Positions 52,310 to 62,102 of a DNA stretch of 64,000 nucleotides are shown in pieces. Origin of the DNA: Bog-473 sp963728845 (lineage in GTDB: Bacteria > Actinomycetota > Acidimicrobiia > Acidimicrobiales > RAAP-2); assembly GCA_963728845.1 (NCBI GenBank), contig CAVSLS010000055.1, forward strand, positions 62,001-126,000, in the 5' to 3' direction. Positions within the stretch are counted from its first letter, which is position 1, and each line of letters starts with the position of its first letter. The translations under genes and the position numbers were made by a program. The notes under the pieces are model-generated. The model did no database searches. It saw only the letters and a list, made by a program, of their open reading frames with translations, and was not told the DNA's origin.

Positions 52310-54677
52310 GCGCCGGGGACGGCGGTCCGCCTCCGGCTCCGCGTCACCGGGCTCGTCCAGGGCGTCGGCTTCCGGCCCCACGTGCACCGGCTGGCCACCG
52401 AGCTGGGGCTGGCCGGGCACGTCGGCAACGACACCACGGGGGTGTTCATAGAGGTCGAGGGCGCCCCGCCGGCCACCGACGCGTTCCTGACCCGCCTCGT
52501 CACCGAGGCACCCGGGCCGGCTCGCATCGCCGCCGTCGAGGAGGAGCACGTCGCGCCGACCGGTGCGACGGGCTTCGCCATCGTCGAGAGCCAGGTTCGG
52601 GCGACCGTCCGGACGTTCGTGTCACCGGACATCGCGACCTGCGCCGATTGCCTGACCGAGCTCTTCGACCCCGCCGACCGGCGGGCGCGCTACCCGTTCA
52701 TCAATTGCACCAACTGCGGGCCCCGCTTCACCATCACGCGCCGCCTGCCCTACGACCGGCCGAACACCACCATGGCGGGCTTCCCGATGTGCCCCGCCTG
52801 CGCGTCGGAGTACCACGACCCGGCCGATCGGCGCTTCCACGCCCAGCCCGTCGCCTGTCCGGACTGCGGGCCGCGCCTGTGGTTCGAGGCGCACCGGCGA
52901 GACCGAGCCGGTGGAGGGCTCCGACGCGGCCCTCGGCGCGGCCCAGGCCGCGCTGGCCCGCGGCGAGATCGTGGCGATCAAGGGGCTGGGCGGCTACCAC
53001 CTCGCCTGCGACGCCACCTCCCACGCAGCCGTCCAGCGGTTGCGCGACCGAAAGCACCGCCACGAGAAGCCCTTCGCCGTCATGGTGCGCGACCTGGAGG
53101 CGGCCGCCGCCCTGGCCCACGTCGACCCGGTCGGGGCCGGCCTTCTCGCCTCGGCCGAGCGGCCGATCGTCCTGGTGCGCCGCCGGGACGGTGCTGCGGT
53201 CGCCGCGCTGGTCGCGCCGGGCAATCCCCGGCTGGGCATCCTGTTGCCCTACACGCCGCTGCACCACCTGCTCTTCACACCGGTGCCGGACGGACCGGGC
53301 GCGCCGGGCGCGCCGGACGCGCCGGGCGGAGGATGGGTGCCGGCAGTGCTCGTCATGACGAGCGGCAACCTCACCGACGAGCCCATCTGCTTCGAGGACG
53401 ACGAGGCGCGGGCGCGGCTGGGGGCCATCGCCGACGGCTGGCTCCACCACGACCGCCCCATCCACGTGCCGTGCGACGACTCGGTCCTCGAGCTCGATGC
53501 AGCCACCGGACGCGAGGTGCCGCTCCGGCGCTCACGGGGCTACGCGCCCCTCCCCGTCCGGCTGCCCTTCGCCGCCGAACCGACGCTGGCGGTCGGCGGC
53601 GAACTGAAGAACACGTTCTGTCTCGCCTCGGGCCAGGACGCCTTCATGAGCCAGCACATCGGCGACATGGGCAGCCTGGAGACGCTGGGCCGCCTTCGAG
53701 CGCTCCGCCCGCCAGCTCGCCGGCCTCTCCGGCATCACGGCCTCCCAGGTGGCGGCCGACACCCATCCGGGCTACCAGACGAGGCGGTGGGCCGACGAGG
53801 CGTCGCGGGTCCCGGTCGCGGAGGTGCAGCACCACCACGCCCACATCGCATCGGTGATGGCCGAGCACGGCGTCCCGGCGGATCGGCGCGTCATCGGCGT
53901 GGCGTTCGACGGCACCGGCTTCGGCGCCGACGGCACCATCTGGGGCGGGGAGGTCCTCGTCGCCGGCTACGGGGACTTCGAGCGGGTGGCGCACCTCCGG
54001 CCGGTGCCGCTCCCGGGCGGCGACGCCGCCATCCGCCGGCCCTGTCCGCGCCGCCCTCGCCCACCTGTGGGCGGCCGGGATCGAGTGGGCGGACGACCTC
54101 CCCCCGGCGGCCGCGCTGGCGCCCGACGAGCGGGCGGTCCTGGCCCGCCAGCTCGAGCACGGGACGGGCTGCGTGCCGACCTCGAGCATGGGACGCCTCT
54201 TCGACGCGGTGAGCTCGCTGCTCGGGATCCGCCACGTGGCGACCTACGAGGCGCAGGCCGCCATGGAGCTGCAGTGGGCGGCCGAGGAGGCGTTGGGCCG
54301 GGGCACCCCGGCACCGCCGTACCGTTTCGGCCTGTCCGGCGGCACCATCGACCCGTCCCCGGTGCTGCGGGCCCTGGTCGGCGGCCTGCGTCGTGCGCGC
54401 GGACACCGGGGCCATGGCGGCCGGCTTCCACGCCGCGGTGGCGAGGCTCATCGGCGACGTGGCGGTGCGCCAGCGCGCGCAGACCGGCATCGAGGTCGTC
54501 GCCCTGAGCGGCGGCGTCTTCCAGAACGTGCTGCTGCTCGGCTTGGCGCGCCGCGAGCTCGAGGCGCACGGCTTCGAGGTCCTCACGCACCGGGCCGTAC
54601 CGCCCAATGACGGCGGTCTCGCCCTGGGGCAGGCGGCGGTGGCGGGCTGCCGGGCCGCCGCCCGGGCGGGTGCATAG
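52286..54677 (+). CDS. hypF: Carbamoyltransferase HypF, about four frameshifts
   Basis: Full-length HypF (about 797 residues) in pieces. Acylphosphatase: RLRVTGLVQGVGFRPHVHRL. Zinc fingers: TCADCLTELFDPADRRARYP, NCTNCGPRFTI and MCPACASEYHDPADRRF, CPDCG. YrdC-like: GEIVAIKGLGGYHLACDATS and RPIVLVRRRDG. Kae1-like: VAEVQHHHAHIASVMAEHGV and ALSGGVFQNVLLLGLARREL. Shifts lie near 52900, 53695, 54040 and 54395. It makes the carbamoyl group that becomes the cyanide ligands, with HypE. GTG 52286 is used because the N-terminus follows in frame. The indels look technical, as each domain is conserved. Confidence 0.87.
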
Positions 54678-54683
54678 TGGCGG

Positions 54684-55200
54684 GTGTGGACACGACCGCA
54701 GGGCAGGGCCGGCGCGCCGGGACCGGCCGAGGACCTGGCACTGGCCGCCCTCTCCCTGGCGCGCCGCTTCGCCGCGGGGGCGACCATGTGGTGCGTGGCC
54801 CCGCAGTGGCCGGCCCACGCCCGCCACGTGGCGGTGGAGTTCGTCCACCCGGTCGTCGTCGGCAAGCGCGCGCTGCCGGCCGTCAGCATCGACGGTGCCG
54901 GGGCGGCCGAATCGGTGCGCCTGCTGGCGCGGCCCGGCGACGTCCTCCTCGTCGCGAGCACGGCAGGTGACCCGGTGGCGAGCGACCTGCTCGCCCGGGC
55001 CGACGCCTGGGGCCTGACCAGCCTGTGGCTGGGTGCCGGGCGGCGACCGGGGGCGGGAGGGGGCGGCCCGCGGGCCGACCATGTCGTGTGGCTCCACGAC
55101 GCCGAGCCCGCAGTGGCGGCGCGATCGGGCGCTCTCGTGCTGCTCTACCACCTCCTGTGGGAGCTGACCCATGTCGTCTTCGAACATCCGGGGCTGCTCA
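54684..55200 (+). CDS. SIS-domain-like protein of hydrogenase loci
   Basis: The frame from GTG 54684 (an upstream GTG 54677 is in another frame) gives PAEDLALAALSLARRFAAGA, HARHVAVEFVHPVVVGKRAL, LLARPGDVLLVASTAGDPVA (the SIS 'gDvli..S.sG.s..v' element) and LLARADAWGLTSLWLGAGRR. It ends DHVVWLHDA and LLYHLLWELTHVVFEHPGLL, after which a shift joins the HypC-like gene. It resembles phosphosugar isomerase folds without clear active-site residues. Probably an accessory maturation or binding protein. Its true stop is obscured. Confidence 0.55.
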
Positions 55201-55425
55201 GCGCCCGAGCCCGAGCGCACCGACGAGGTCTGCATCACCTGCTCGGACGAGGGCCGGATCGCCGAGGTCCGCTGCGTGCTGGCGGCGGGACGGATCGAGG
55301 TGTGGGCCGGCGGCCACGCCGAGGAGGTCGACGGCCGCCTCGTCGACGACCTGCGGCCGGGCGACCTCGTGCTCGTGCACGCCGGCGTGGCGGTGACCAC
55401 CCTCAGTGGGGCCCCCGGTGACTGA
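55171..55425 (+). CDS. Second HypC/HupF-like protein
   Basis: VCITCSDEGRIAEVRCVLAA onward is a HypC/HupF-type OB-fold: short beta strands, GHAEEVDGRLVDDLRPGDLV and LVHAGVAVTTL. The conserved Cys appears in CITCSD as in HupF-like proteins. ATG 55171 gives 84 residues, but the true start is likely nearer the CITC motif (about 55234) because homologous chaperones begin with M-C. It overlaps the GmhA-like gene by 8 bases (GTGACTGA). It may serve a different hydrogenase subunit or stage than HypC. Confidence 0.68.
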   Translation: MSSSNIRGCSAPEPERTDEVCITCSDEGRIAEVRCVLAAGRIEVWAGGHAEEVDGRLVDDLRPGDLVLVHAGVAVTTLSGAPGD

Positions 55426-56128
55426 CGAGACCGGGGCCGAGCCCACCGGCTTCCTCTATCCCTTCATCGAGGCAGAGGAGCGCGATGCGGGTGCCCTGTT
55501 GACGGACCTCGCAGGCTCGGCAGCGCGCCAAGATCGAGGAGAGCACCGCCCTGCGCATCCGGCACGCTGGAACGCTGCGGCGATCAGGTGGAGGCCGCCG
55601 CCTCGGCCATGGCGGACCGCTTCCGGCGGGGCGGCCGCCTCTTCACCTTCGGGAACGGTGGGAGCGCCACCGACGCACAGGGAGCCGCGGAGCTGTTCCG
55701 CCACCCCCCGCACGGCCGTCCGCTGCCCGCCCTGTGCCTGGTCGAGGACCAGGCCGTCCTCACCGCGCTCGCCAACGACGTGGGCTTCGAGCTCGTCTTC
55801 TCACGTCAGCTCATCGCCCATGCCACCGGCGGCGACATCGCCGTCGGCTTCTCGACCAGCGGGGACTCGGTCGAATGTGTCGCGGGCGTTCGACGAGGCA
55901 GCGCACCGTGGACTCCTCACCGTGGGCCTGTGCGGCTACGAGGGATCGGGCATGGCCGTCAGCGACGCCGTCCACCACTGCCTGGTCGTGCGTTCCGAGA
56001 GCGTGCACCGGATTCAGGAGGCACAGGACGCGCTGATGCTGGCCCTGTGGGAGTCCGTCCAATGTCACCTCGCGGACGACCCGGCCAACGGGGCACCGGC
56101 CAACGGGGCACCGGGGCGTCCCGCATGA
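55418..56128 (+). CDS. GmhA-like SIS-domain protein (sedoheptulose-7-phosphate isomerase type), two frameshifts
   Basis: GTG 55418 opens TDETGAEPTGFLYPFIEAEE. After a shift near 55510-55580, VEAAASAMADRFRRGGRLFT leads to FGNGGSATDAQGAAELFRH, the GmhA phosphate-binding loop, and LTALANDVGFELVFSRQLIA. A second shift near 55880 leads to FDEAAHRGLLTVGLCGYEGS and ESVHRIQEAQDALMLALWES. Similar genes occur in actinobacterial hydrogenase loci. Whether it acts on sugar phosphates there is unknown. Its TGA overlaps hypE (ATGA). Confidence 0.78.
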   Translation: MTDETGAEPTGFLYPFIEAEERDAGALLTDLAGSAARQDRGEHRPAHPARWNAAAIRWRPPPRPWRTASGGAAASSPSGTVGAPPTHREPRSCSATPRTAVRCPPCAWSRTRPSSPRSPTTWASSSSSHVSSSPMPPAATSPSASRPAGTRSNVSRAFDEAAHRGLLTVGLCGYEGSGMAVSDAVHHCLVVRSESVHRIQEAQDALMLALWESVQCHLADDPANGAPANGAPGRPA

Positions 56129-57262
56129 CCGACACGGTGCACGATCCGGCTGCCGGCAACGACGACAGCACGGCTCGGGCTGACCGGGAGGCGGCGGTGT
56201 TCGGGCGTATCGAGGCTTTCCGGCGCCGGCGGCCCCGGCTGCGCGAGGACGTCGTCACCCTCGCCCACGGCGCGGGCGGCAAGGCCTCGGCCGCCCTCCT
56301 CGACGCGGTGTTCCTCCCCGCCTTCGCCCAGGCGGCGCCCGACGAGCGCCCCCCGCTGACCGACGCCGCCGTGGTGGAGCTCCCCTCGGGCGAGCGCCTC
56401 GCCTTCAGCACCGATTCGTACGTCGTGAAGCCCTTGCGCTTCCCCGGTGGTTCGGCCGGCCATCTGGCCGTCCACGGGACCATCAACGACCTGGCGATGA
56501 TGGGGGCGCGGCCGGCGGCGATCTCCGCCGCCTTCGTCCTCGAGGAGGGCATGGCCATCGACGTGCTGCGCGAGATGGTGGCCGACATGGCCGAGGCCGC
56601 GGCCGCGGCGGGCGTGCCCGTCGTCACGGGCGACACCAAGGTGGTCGACCGCGGCGCGGCCGACGGGATGTACATCACGACGGCCGGGGTGGGCCTGATC
56701 CCCGCCGGCCGTGAGCTGGCGGCCGCCAGGGTGGCCGTGGGCGACGTCGGTCCTCGCCTCGGGGACCATGGGCGACCACGGGACGGCCGTCATGCTCGCC
56801 CGCGGCGACCTGGCGCTGGAGGCGGACATCGAGTCGGACACGGCGCCGCTGCACGAGCTGGTGGAGGACCTCCTGGCCGCCGCGCCCGATACCCGGTGGC
56901 TGCGCGACTCGACGCGCGGCGGGGTGGGAACCGTCTGCAACGAGCTGGCGCGCGACGCGGACGTGACGGTCGTGCTCGAGGAGGCGTGGCTGCCCGTGCG
57001 CCCCGCCGTCGCGGCCGCCTGCGAACTGCTGGGGATCGACCCTCTCTACGTGGCCAACGAAGGAAAGCTCATCGCGGTGGTGCCCCCCGAGCAGGCAGAC
57101 GCGGCGCTGGCGGCCATGCACGCCCACCCGCAGGGGTCCGAAGCCGTGCGGGTGGGCGCCATCCACGCCGAGCCGCCCGGGATCGTCGTCCTGCGGACTT
57201 CCATGGGCGGCACCCGGATCGTCGACATGCTCGTCGGCGACCCATTGCCGCGCATCTGCTGA
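56125..57262 (+). CDS. hypE: Hydrogenase expression/formation protein HypE, one frameshift
   Basis: ATG 56125. LREDVVTLAHGAGGKASAAL, FSTDSYVVKPLRFPGGSAGH and NDLAMMGARPAAISAAFVLE, with VPVVTGDTKVVDRGAADGMY, are PurM/HypE ATP-binding motifs. A shift near 56755 leads to LASGTMGDHGTAVMLARGDL and WLRDSTRGGVGTVCNELARD. The C-terminus is PRIC, the invariant Cys that carries the thiocyanate made by HypF. About 378 residues. Last gene of the hypC-to-hypE run. Confidence 0.92.
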
Positions 57263-57516
57263 TCCCTGCTGATCCACCGGCGCTCACCCTCGGGGAGGGA
57301 CGGGCAGAACCGCCCGCAGCCCGGGTGCGGGGGCGAGGTCGTGCCCACTGGCCGCGGTGCCCTGCCACGCCGTTGGCGCGCCGCCGCGTTGGCCGGATGG
57401 TGACATGCTGAGAAGAACGGCACGCGACCGCAGCGCGGCATCGAGGTGAACGTTGGTGACGGGTCAGGGAAAGCGGGACCAAACTCGGCCCGGCCGCACT
57501 CGTCAACCCGGGGTGC

Positions 57517-58020
57517 TCACCACTGCGTCGAGTGGGCCAGCGTCCGCTCCAGGATGCCCAGGGTGGCGCGCAACGCCGATTCGGGGATCACCGGGAAGAT
57601 GTTGGCCTCCTTCCACTGCGGGTCGATGCCCGACCAGTCGTAGTAGGAGGTGACGAGCGTCCCGTTCTCGACCGGTTCGAGCGTGTAGCCGTAGACGTGG
57701 CCGATCTGAGGCTTGATCTGCCCGAGGATGGTCCAGGCGATCTCCCGGTCGGGCTCGAACGTGGTGATCGTCACGGTCACGTCGTAGCGGCCCATCGGAT
57801 AGTCGTTGAGGGCCTCGCGATCCATGTGGACGACGAACTCGTCGCCCACCTTCGTGGCCGGTTCGCCGGTCGAGTCCATCAACATGCCCGAGCTGTCGAT
57901 CGTCACGTGGCCCTTCGGGTCCCGCAGCACGTTGAAGATCCTCGCCGGCTCGGCGGGGATCGTCCGCTGCACCTCCATGCGCTCGGGGGTGGTCGGATCT
58001 GCTGTGGAGGCGTCGGTCAT
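57517..58020 (-). CDS. SRPBCC (START-like) family protein
   Basis: 167 residues. MEVQRTIPAEPARIFNVLRD begins a helix-grip fold, followed by GHVTIDSSGMLMDSTGEPAT, YDVTVTITTFEPDREIAWTI and NGTLVTSYYDWSGIDPQWKE. A hydrophobic ligand-binding or cyclase-like protein. Stand-alone and convergent with hypE, separated by 254 bases without a gene. No clear ligand. Confidence 0.78.
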   Translation of the reverse strand: MTDASTADPTTPERMEVQRTIPAEPARIFNVLRDPKGHVTIDSSGMLMDSTGEPATKVGDEFVVHMDREALNDYPMGRYDVTVTITTFEPDREIAWTILGQIKPQIGHVYGYTLEPVENGTLVTSYYDWSGIDPQWKEANIFPVIPESALRATLGILERTLAHSTQW

Positions 58021-58053
58021 CTCCGCATTGTGCCACCGTCCCGACCGATCGGT

Positions 58054-59410
58054 TCAGGCCTTGGTCACCGCCGACGGCGGGGGGATGGTGCCGGGCCCAC
58101 TCGAGAGGCACCCCGCCTTGAGCGTCGGGTCGGCGGCGGCGGGGAGCCGGGGAGGCCGGAGGAAAGCCGGCTCGGCGTGGAGGTCCAGCATGTCGAGCAA
58201 GCTGTTGGCGTTGGCGTCACGGCGGGTGAGCGCGGGCAGGTTCCACTTCTGCTCGACCGTCTTGAGGATCGAGGTGTGGTCGTACAGTCGTGTGGGAGAC
58301 GTAGTCCTTCCTGGCGTAGGGGCTGACGACGGCGCAGGGGACTCTGAAGCCATAGCGGTCGAAGCCTCCCGGAGGGTCACCTGCTTTCAACGCCGGTGGC
58401 ACGTCGTCCGGGGGCACGGCGGCGGGCGGCGGCACGTGGTCGTAGTAGCCCCCGTGTTCGTCGTAGGTCCAGATGAGCATGGTCTTGGCCCAGTTCGGAC
58501 TGGACATCACGGCGGTGACCACCTTGCTCACGAACTGATCGCCGAACTGGACGTCCTGCGGGTTCTCCTCGGACTGCTTCTGATAGTCGGGCTCGACGAG
58601 GCTGAACGCCGGGAGGTTTCCGGCTGCGGCGTCGGCGTAGAACTGGTCGATGTGGGCCAGGCCGCCGGAGAGGGACGGTTCGGAGAGCAGCGGCAGGAAG
58701 ACCCCGATGCTCGGAACCGTCGAGTAGTAGTCCTTCCAGCTGATGCCGTGCTTGTTGAACTGCTCGAAGATCACGCCATTCGGTGGAAGTTCCAATGGGA
58801 ACGAGTCGTCGATGAGGCCGAGGGAGGTCCCGGCGAGGAGGTAGCGACGATTCGGGTCGGTCTGCGCCATCGCCGAACAGAAGTAACGGTCGGCGATCGG
58901 AAAGACGCCGGCCATGCCGCAGCTGAAGGGAAGGTCGTCCTTCGTGAAGTAGCCCATGGCTTCTGCTGAGGTGCCGGTCACGAAGCCCTGGCAGGTGCCT
59001 CCGTCGTAGGCCTCGTGGGTGACCTTCCAGTCGTTCCCTATGCCGTCGGTCTGGCACTCCGTCGGCATGTGGAAGGCGTGGACGAAATCGCCGTGGCCGT
59101 CAGGGTTCTTCGCCGTCGGCCGCCCATTGGTTCCGAGGGTGAACCCGTCACCTCTGCCGATCAGCCCCAGAATGTTGTCGAAGGAGTGGTTCTCCATCAT
59201 CAAGACGACGAAGTGGTCGATCTCGGGTACTTGATCGGTCCCCGGAGCGCGCTCGGGATAGGGCAGTGTTCCGGCTTCGAGGATGCCCCGGCGTCTCAGG
59301 ACACTCGTGGCGGCCGCGCTCGGGTCGGAAGACGACTGACCGAAGGCACCCAGCAGTGTCGACGTACCGGCCAAGCCGGCGCCGAGGAACTGTCGCCGGT
59401 TCAGGTGCAC
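58054..59410 (-). CDS. Tat-exported phospholipase C-like phosphoesterase, one frameshift
   Basis: GTG 59410 after GAAGGAGGAAGGA. HLNRRQFLGAGLAG is a twin-arginine signal. EIDHFVVLMMENHSFDNILG is the phosphoesterase (PF04185) metal/nucleophile region; WTYDEHGGYYDHVPPPAAVP and RVPCAVVSPYARKDYVSHTT match the C-terminal metal site. A shift near 58290 restores LYDHTSILKTVEQKWNLPAL and ends SAVTKA, TGA 58054. About 451 residues, exported; hydrolyses phospholipids or other phosphoesters outside the cell. Confidence 0.85.
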
Positions 59411-59588
59411 GGTCCTTCCTCCTTCGTTCCGTCCGCTCGCGTTGTCGTGCAGACTAAGGGGGACGGGCACGCGGCGCGCCGGGTATCCGCAGTTCGTTCC
59501 GCGACACGAAGAGGCGGCACGGCGCACGGCGTGATCGCCGCCGACCGCGGTGTGCTCTCCCGCCCAAGCGAGGTCTCGGTCAAGACAC

Positions 59589-60230
59589 CTAGGGACCTGT
59601 CACCAACGACGCATTCAGCCCGAGCAGCTCCACGGTCGTCGACCCGGATCGCAGCGCCTCGAAGAAGGCGGCCTCCTTCGCCTCGCGCGCCCGTCCCGCC
59701 GCCAGCACGTCCCGCAGCGCCGCCCCCGGCACGAACGTCACGCCGTCGACGTCGGCCACCACCCAGTCCCCGGCCGCGACCAGCGCGCCGCCGACGCGCA
59801 CGGGGACGCCGACGGTCCCCGGCTTGTCCTTCGTCGCGCCGGTGAGCGCGATGGTGGCGGAGAACACCGGGAAACGGTGGGCGGCCAGCGCGGCCACGTC
59901 GCGTACGCCCCCGTCGAGGACCAGTCCGGCCAAGCCGGCCGCCTCCGCCGCCGTCGTGAGCACCTCGCCCCAGTAGCCACGGTCGGCCACCTGGCCCACG
60001 TCGACGGCCAGAACGCTGCCGCGTGGCGCCTTCGTCACGGCCACGTGCACCGCCAGGTTGTCGCCCGGGGCGCAGCCGACGGGGTAGACCGGGGCGGCCA
60101 CGGCCGCTCCGGGCCAGGCCGGCCGGAGCCTGCGGTCGGCGGCCCTCCCACCCGATTCGCCGAGGGTGGCCGAGCCCAGTTGGGCCAGTGCCCCCGCAAT
60201 CTCCTCGGAGCCCGTGGTCCCATCGCTCAC
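59589..60230 (-). CDS. RraA-family protein (HMG/CHA aldolase-like)
   Basis: 213 residues. APGDNLAVHVAVTKAPRGSV, AVDVGQVADRGYWGEVLTTA, LAGLVLDGGVRDVAALAAHR (the RD motif binding substrate/metal) and GDWVVADVDGVTFVPGAALR fit RraA-type aldolases and decarboxylases acting on 4-hydroxy-4-methyl-2-oxoglutarate or oxaloacetate. RNase E inhibition is another known role of the fold, less likely here. Divergent from the ThuA-like gene. Confidence 0.82.
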   Translation of the reverse strand: MSDGTTGSEEIAGALAQLGSATLGESGGRAADRRLRPAWPGAAVAAPVYPVGCAPGDNLAVHVAVTKAPRGSVLAVDVGQVADRGYWGEVLTTAAEAAGLAGLVLDGGVRDVAALAAHRFPVFSATIALTGATKDKPGTVGVPVRVGGALVAAGDWVVADVDGVTFVPGAALRDVLAAGRAREAKEAAFFEALRSGSTTVELLGLNASLVTGP

Positions 60231-60315
60231 GTCGTGTCCTCCCTTGTTCGGCTGTTCACCGGCTCGTGCATTCGACCACCAGACGGGACCGCCGCACCAG
60301 CCCTACACTCCCCGC

Positions 60316-61014
60316 GTGGCCGACAACATGCTGATCGTGACGCAGGTGGCCCCGTACGTCGACGGGCCGGCGGGTGTCCACGGCGTGCTGGCCCAGGCCA
60401 CGAGCAGGCCTCGTCGAGCTGGCGGAGCTGTCGGGCCTCTCTCCCGTCGTGGTCGCCGACGTGCGCGACCTCTCCCCCCGCCAGATCGCCACCGCCCGGG
60501 TGCTGGCCCTGTTCACCATCGGCGAGACGCCCTTCTCCGCCGAACAGAAGGCGGAGGCACTCGAGGCCTGGCACGCCGGCGACCTGCGCGTCCTCGGCGT
60601 GCACTCCGCCACCGACGCGTGCCACACGTGGCCCGAGTACGGGTCCGTGCTGGGCGCCCGTTTCGACGGCCACCCCTGGACCCAGGACTTCACCATCGAC
60701 GTCGTCGACGCGACCATCCCGCCACGGCCCACCTCGGCGAACGCTGGCAGTGGCACGACGAGGTGTACCTCTTCCGTGCGCTGCGACCCGACGCCCGGGT
60801 GCTGCTGCGCCTCGCCGAGGACCAGGTCGACCTGTCGGCGCCCGGCGGCCGGGTGCCCGAATGTGGGTTCCCCCTCGCCTGGTCCGTGCGCGAGGGCGTC
60901 GCCCGCAGCTTCTACAGCGCGCTCGGTCACTTCCCCGGGGCCTGGGAGACGCCGGCCTACCTCCGCCATCTCTCCGGTGGCCTCGCCGAGCTGCTCTCCG
61001 AGCGCCTAACCTGA
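60316..61014 (+). CDS. ThuA-like protein, two frameshifts
   Basis: GTG 60316 (or ATG 60328) opens ADNMLIVTQVAPYVDGPAGV. A shift near 60405 leads to LVELAELSGLSPVVVADVRD and FTIGETPFSAEQKAEALEAW. Then DLRVLGVHSATDACHTWPEY is the ThuA 'GiH.a.d....w..y' motif. A second shift near 60715 leads to HPATAHLGERWQWHDEVYLF and FPLAWSVREGVARSFYSALG, HFPGAWETPAYLRHLSGG. About 232 residues. A class I glutaminase-like fold linked to sugar metabolism (trehalose utilisation); the reaction is not settled. Confidence 0.78.
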   Translation: MADNMLIVTQVAPYVDGPAGVHGVLAQATSRPRRAGGAVGPLSRRGRRRARPLPPPDRHRPGAGPVHHRRDALLRRTEGGGTRGLARRRPARPRRALRHRRVPHVARVRVRAGRPFRRPPLDPGLHHRRRRRDHPATAHLGERWQWHDEVYLFRALRPDARVLLRLAEDQVDLSAPGGRVPECGFPLAWSVREGVARSFYSALGHFPGAWETPAYLRHLSGGLAELLSERLT

Positions 61015-61025
61015 CGCCCATGTCA
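61012..61025. promoter_or_regulatory. TGAC-N6-GTCA operator, site 7
   Basis: TGACGCCCATGTCA, preceded by CTAACC so TAACCT (61007-61012) could be a -10, as at site 6. Its first bases are the ThuA stop codon. It covers a possible ATG (61020), which argues that the alcohol dehydrogenase uses ATG 61068 instead. Confidence 0.5.
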
Positions 61026-61067
61026 GGGTCATCGGGGGGTTCGGACACGGGACGGCTCCCGGACGTC

Positions 61068-62102
61068 ATGTCGGCCGCCGTCTACCAGTCGCCGGGGTCG
61101 GTCACCGTGGAGGAGCGCCCGGTCCCGCGTCCCGGGCCGGACCAGCTCGTCGTGCGCGTGCACGCGTGTGGCATCTGCGGGTCCGACATCCACCAGCTGC
61201 GTGACGGCTGGGGCTTCAAGCCAGGTGCGGTGGCCGGCCACGAATGGAGCGGCACCATCGCCGCCGTCGGCGACGACGTGACCCGGTGGTCGGTCGGCGA
61301 GCTGGTCGTGGGCGGCGCCTCCCCCAAGTGCGGGACGTGCCGCCGCTGCCGCGAGGGCAAGCCGTCGCAGTGCGAGAACCGGCAGAGCATGACCGGCGAG
61401 CACAACGACGGTGCCTTCGCCGAGTACATCCTCGTGCGGGAGGCCGGTGTGCTGCGGCTGCCCGAGGGCCTGTTGCCACGGCACGCCGCCCTCGCCGAAC
61501 CGCTGTCGGTGGCGCTGCACGGCATCACGCGCTCGGGCGTCGCCCCCGGCGACACGGTCATGGTGTTCGGGGCCGGGCCGATCGGCGCCCTCAGTGTCGC
61601 GGCGCTGCAGTCGATGGGCGTCTCGGACATCACCGTGGTGGAGCCACACGAGGGCCGGCGCCGCCTGGCCGCCAACCTCGGCGTGTCGACCGTCGTCGAC
61701 CCGGCCGACCTCGAGGTGTTCGCGTCCTGGGAGCCGGAGCGCATGTCGTCACGCGCGGTCCACGTCGTCCTGGAGTGCTCGGGGCACCGGGCGGCGATCG
61801 AGACGGGCTTCCATCAGCTGGCGCGCGGGGGCATCCTGGTGATGGTCGGGGCCGGCATCGACCACCCCACGTTCGACATCAACCGCATGATCCTCAACGA
61901 GCTGACCGTCACCGGGTCCTTCGTCTACGACCTGGACGGCTTCGAACGGGCGCTCGGGTTGCTCGCTTCCGACGGCTTCCCGGCCGATCTCCTGATCGAT
62001 CCCGACGACGTCCCGCTCGACGGCATCAGCGAGGCGCTCGAGGACCTCGCGCTGGGTCGCATCGCCGGCAAGGTGATGGTCGTCCCCGAGGAGCGGTCCT
62101 GA
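61068..62102 (+). CDS. Zinc-dependent alcohol dehydrogenase
   Basis: 344 residues from ATG 61068 (SAAVYQSPGSVTVEERPVPR). HACGICGSDIHQ and AGHEWSG supply catalytic zinc ligands. KCGTCRRCREGKPSQCEN is the four-Cys structural zinc site, VFGAGPIGALSVAALQSMGV the NAD fold. Medium-chain family, threonine/polyol or hydroxyacid-type dehydrogenase; substrate not identified. Operator site 7 lies 43 bases upstream. Its TGA overlaps the VOC gene (TGATG). Confidence 0.88.
   Translation: MSAAVYQSPGSVTVEERPVPRPGPDQLVVRVHACGICGSDIHQLRDGWGFKPGAVAGHEWSGTIAAVGDDVTRWSVGELVVGGASPKCGTCRRCREGKPSQCENRQSMTGEHNDGAFAEYILVREAGVLRLPEGLLPRHAALAEPLSVALHGITRSGVAPGDTVMVFGAGPIGALSVAALQSMGVSDITVVEPHEGRRRLAANLGVSTVVDPADLEVFASWEPERMSSRAVHVVLECSGHRAAIETGFHQLARGGILVMVGAGIDHPTFDINRMILNELTVTGSFVYDLDGFERALGLLASDGFPADLLIDPDDVPLDGISEALEDLALGRIAGKVMVVPEERS

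Noticed and set aside
57450..57466. A possible eighth operator, TGACGGGTCA
   Set aside because: Half-sites are 2 bases apart, not 6, and no acyl-CoA gene starts nearby.
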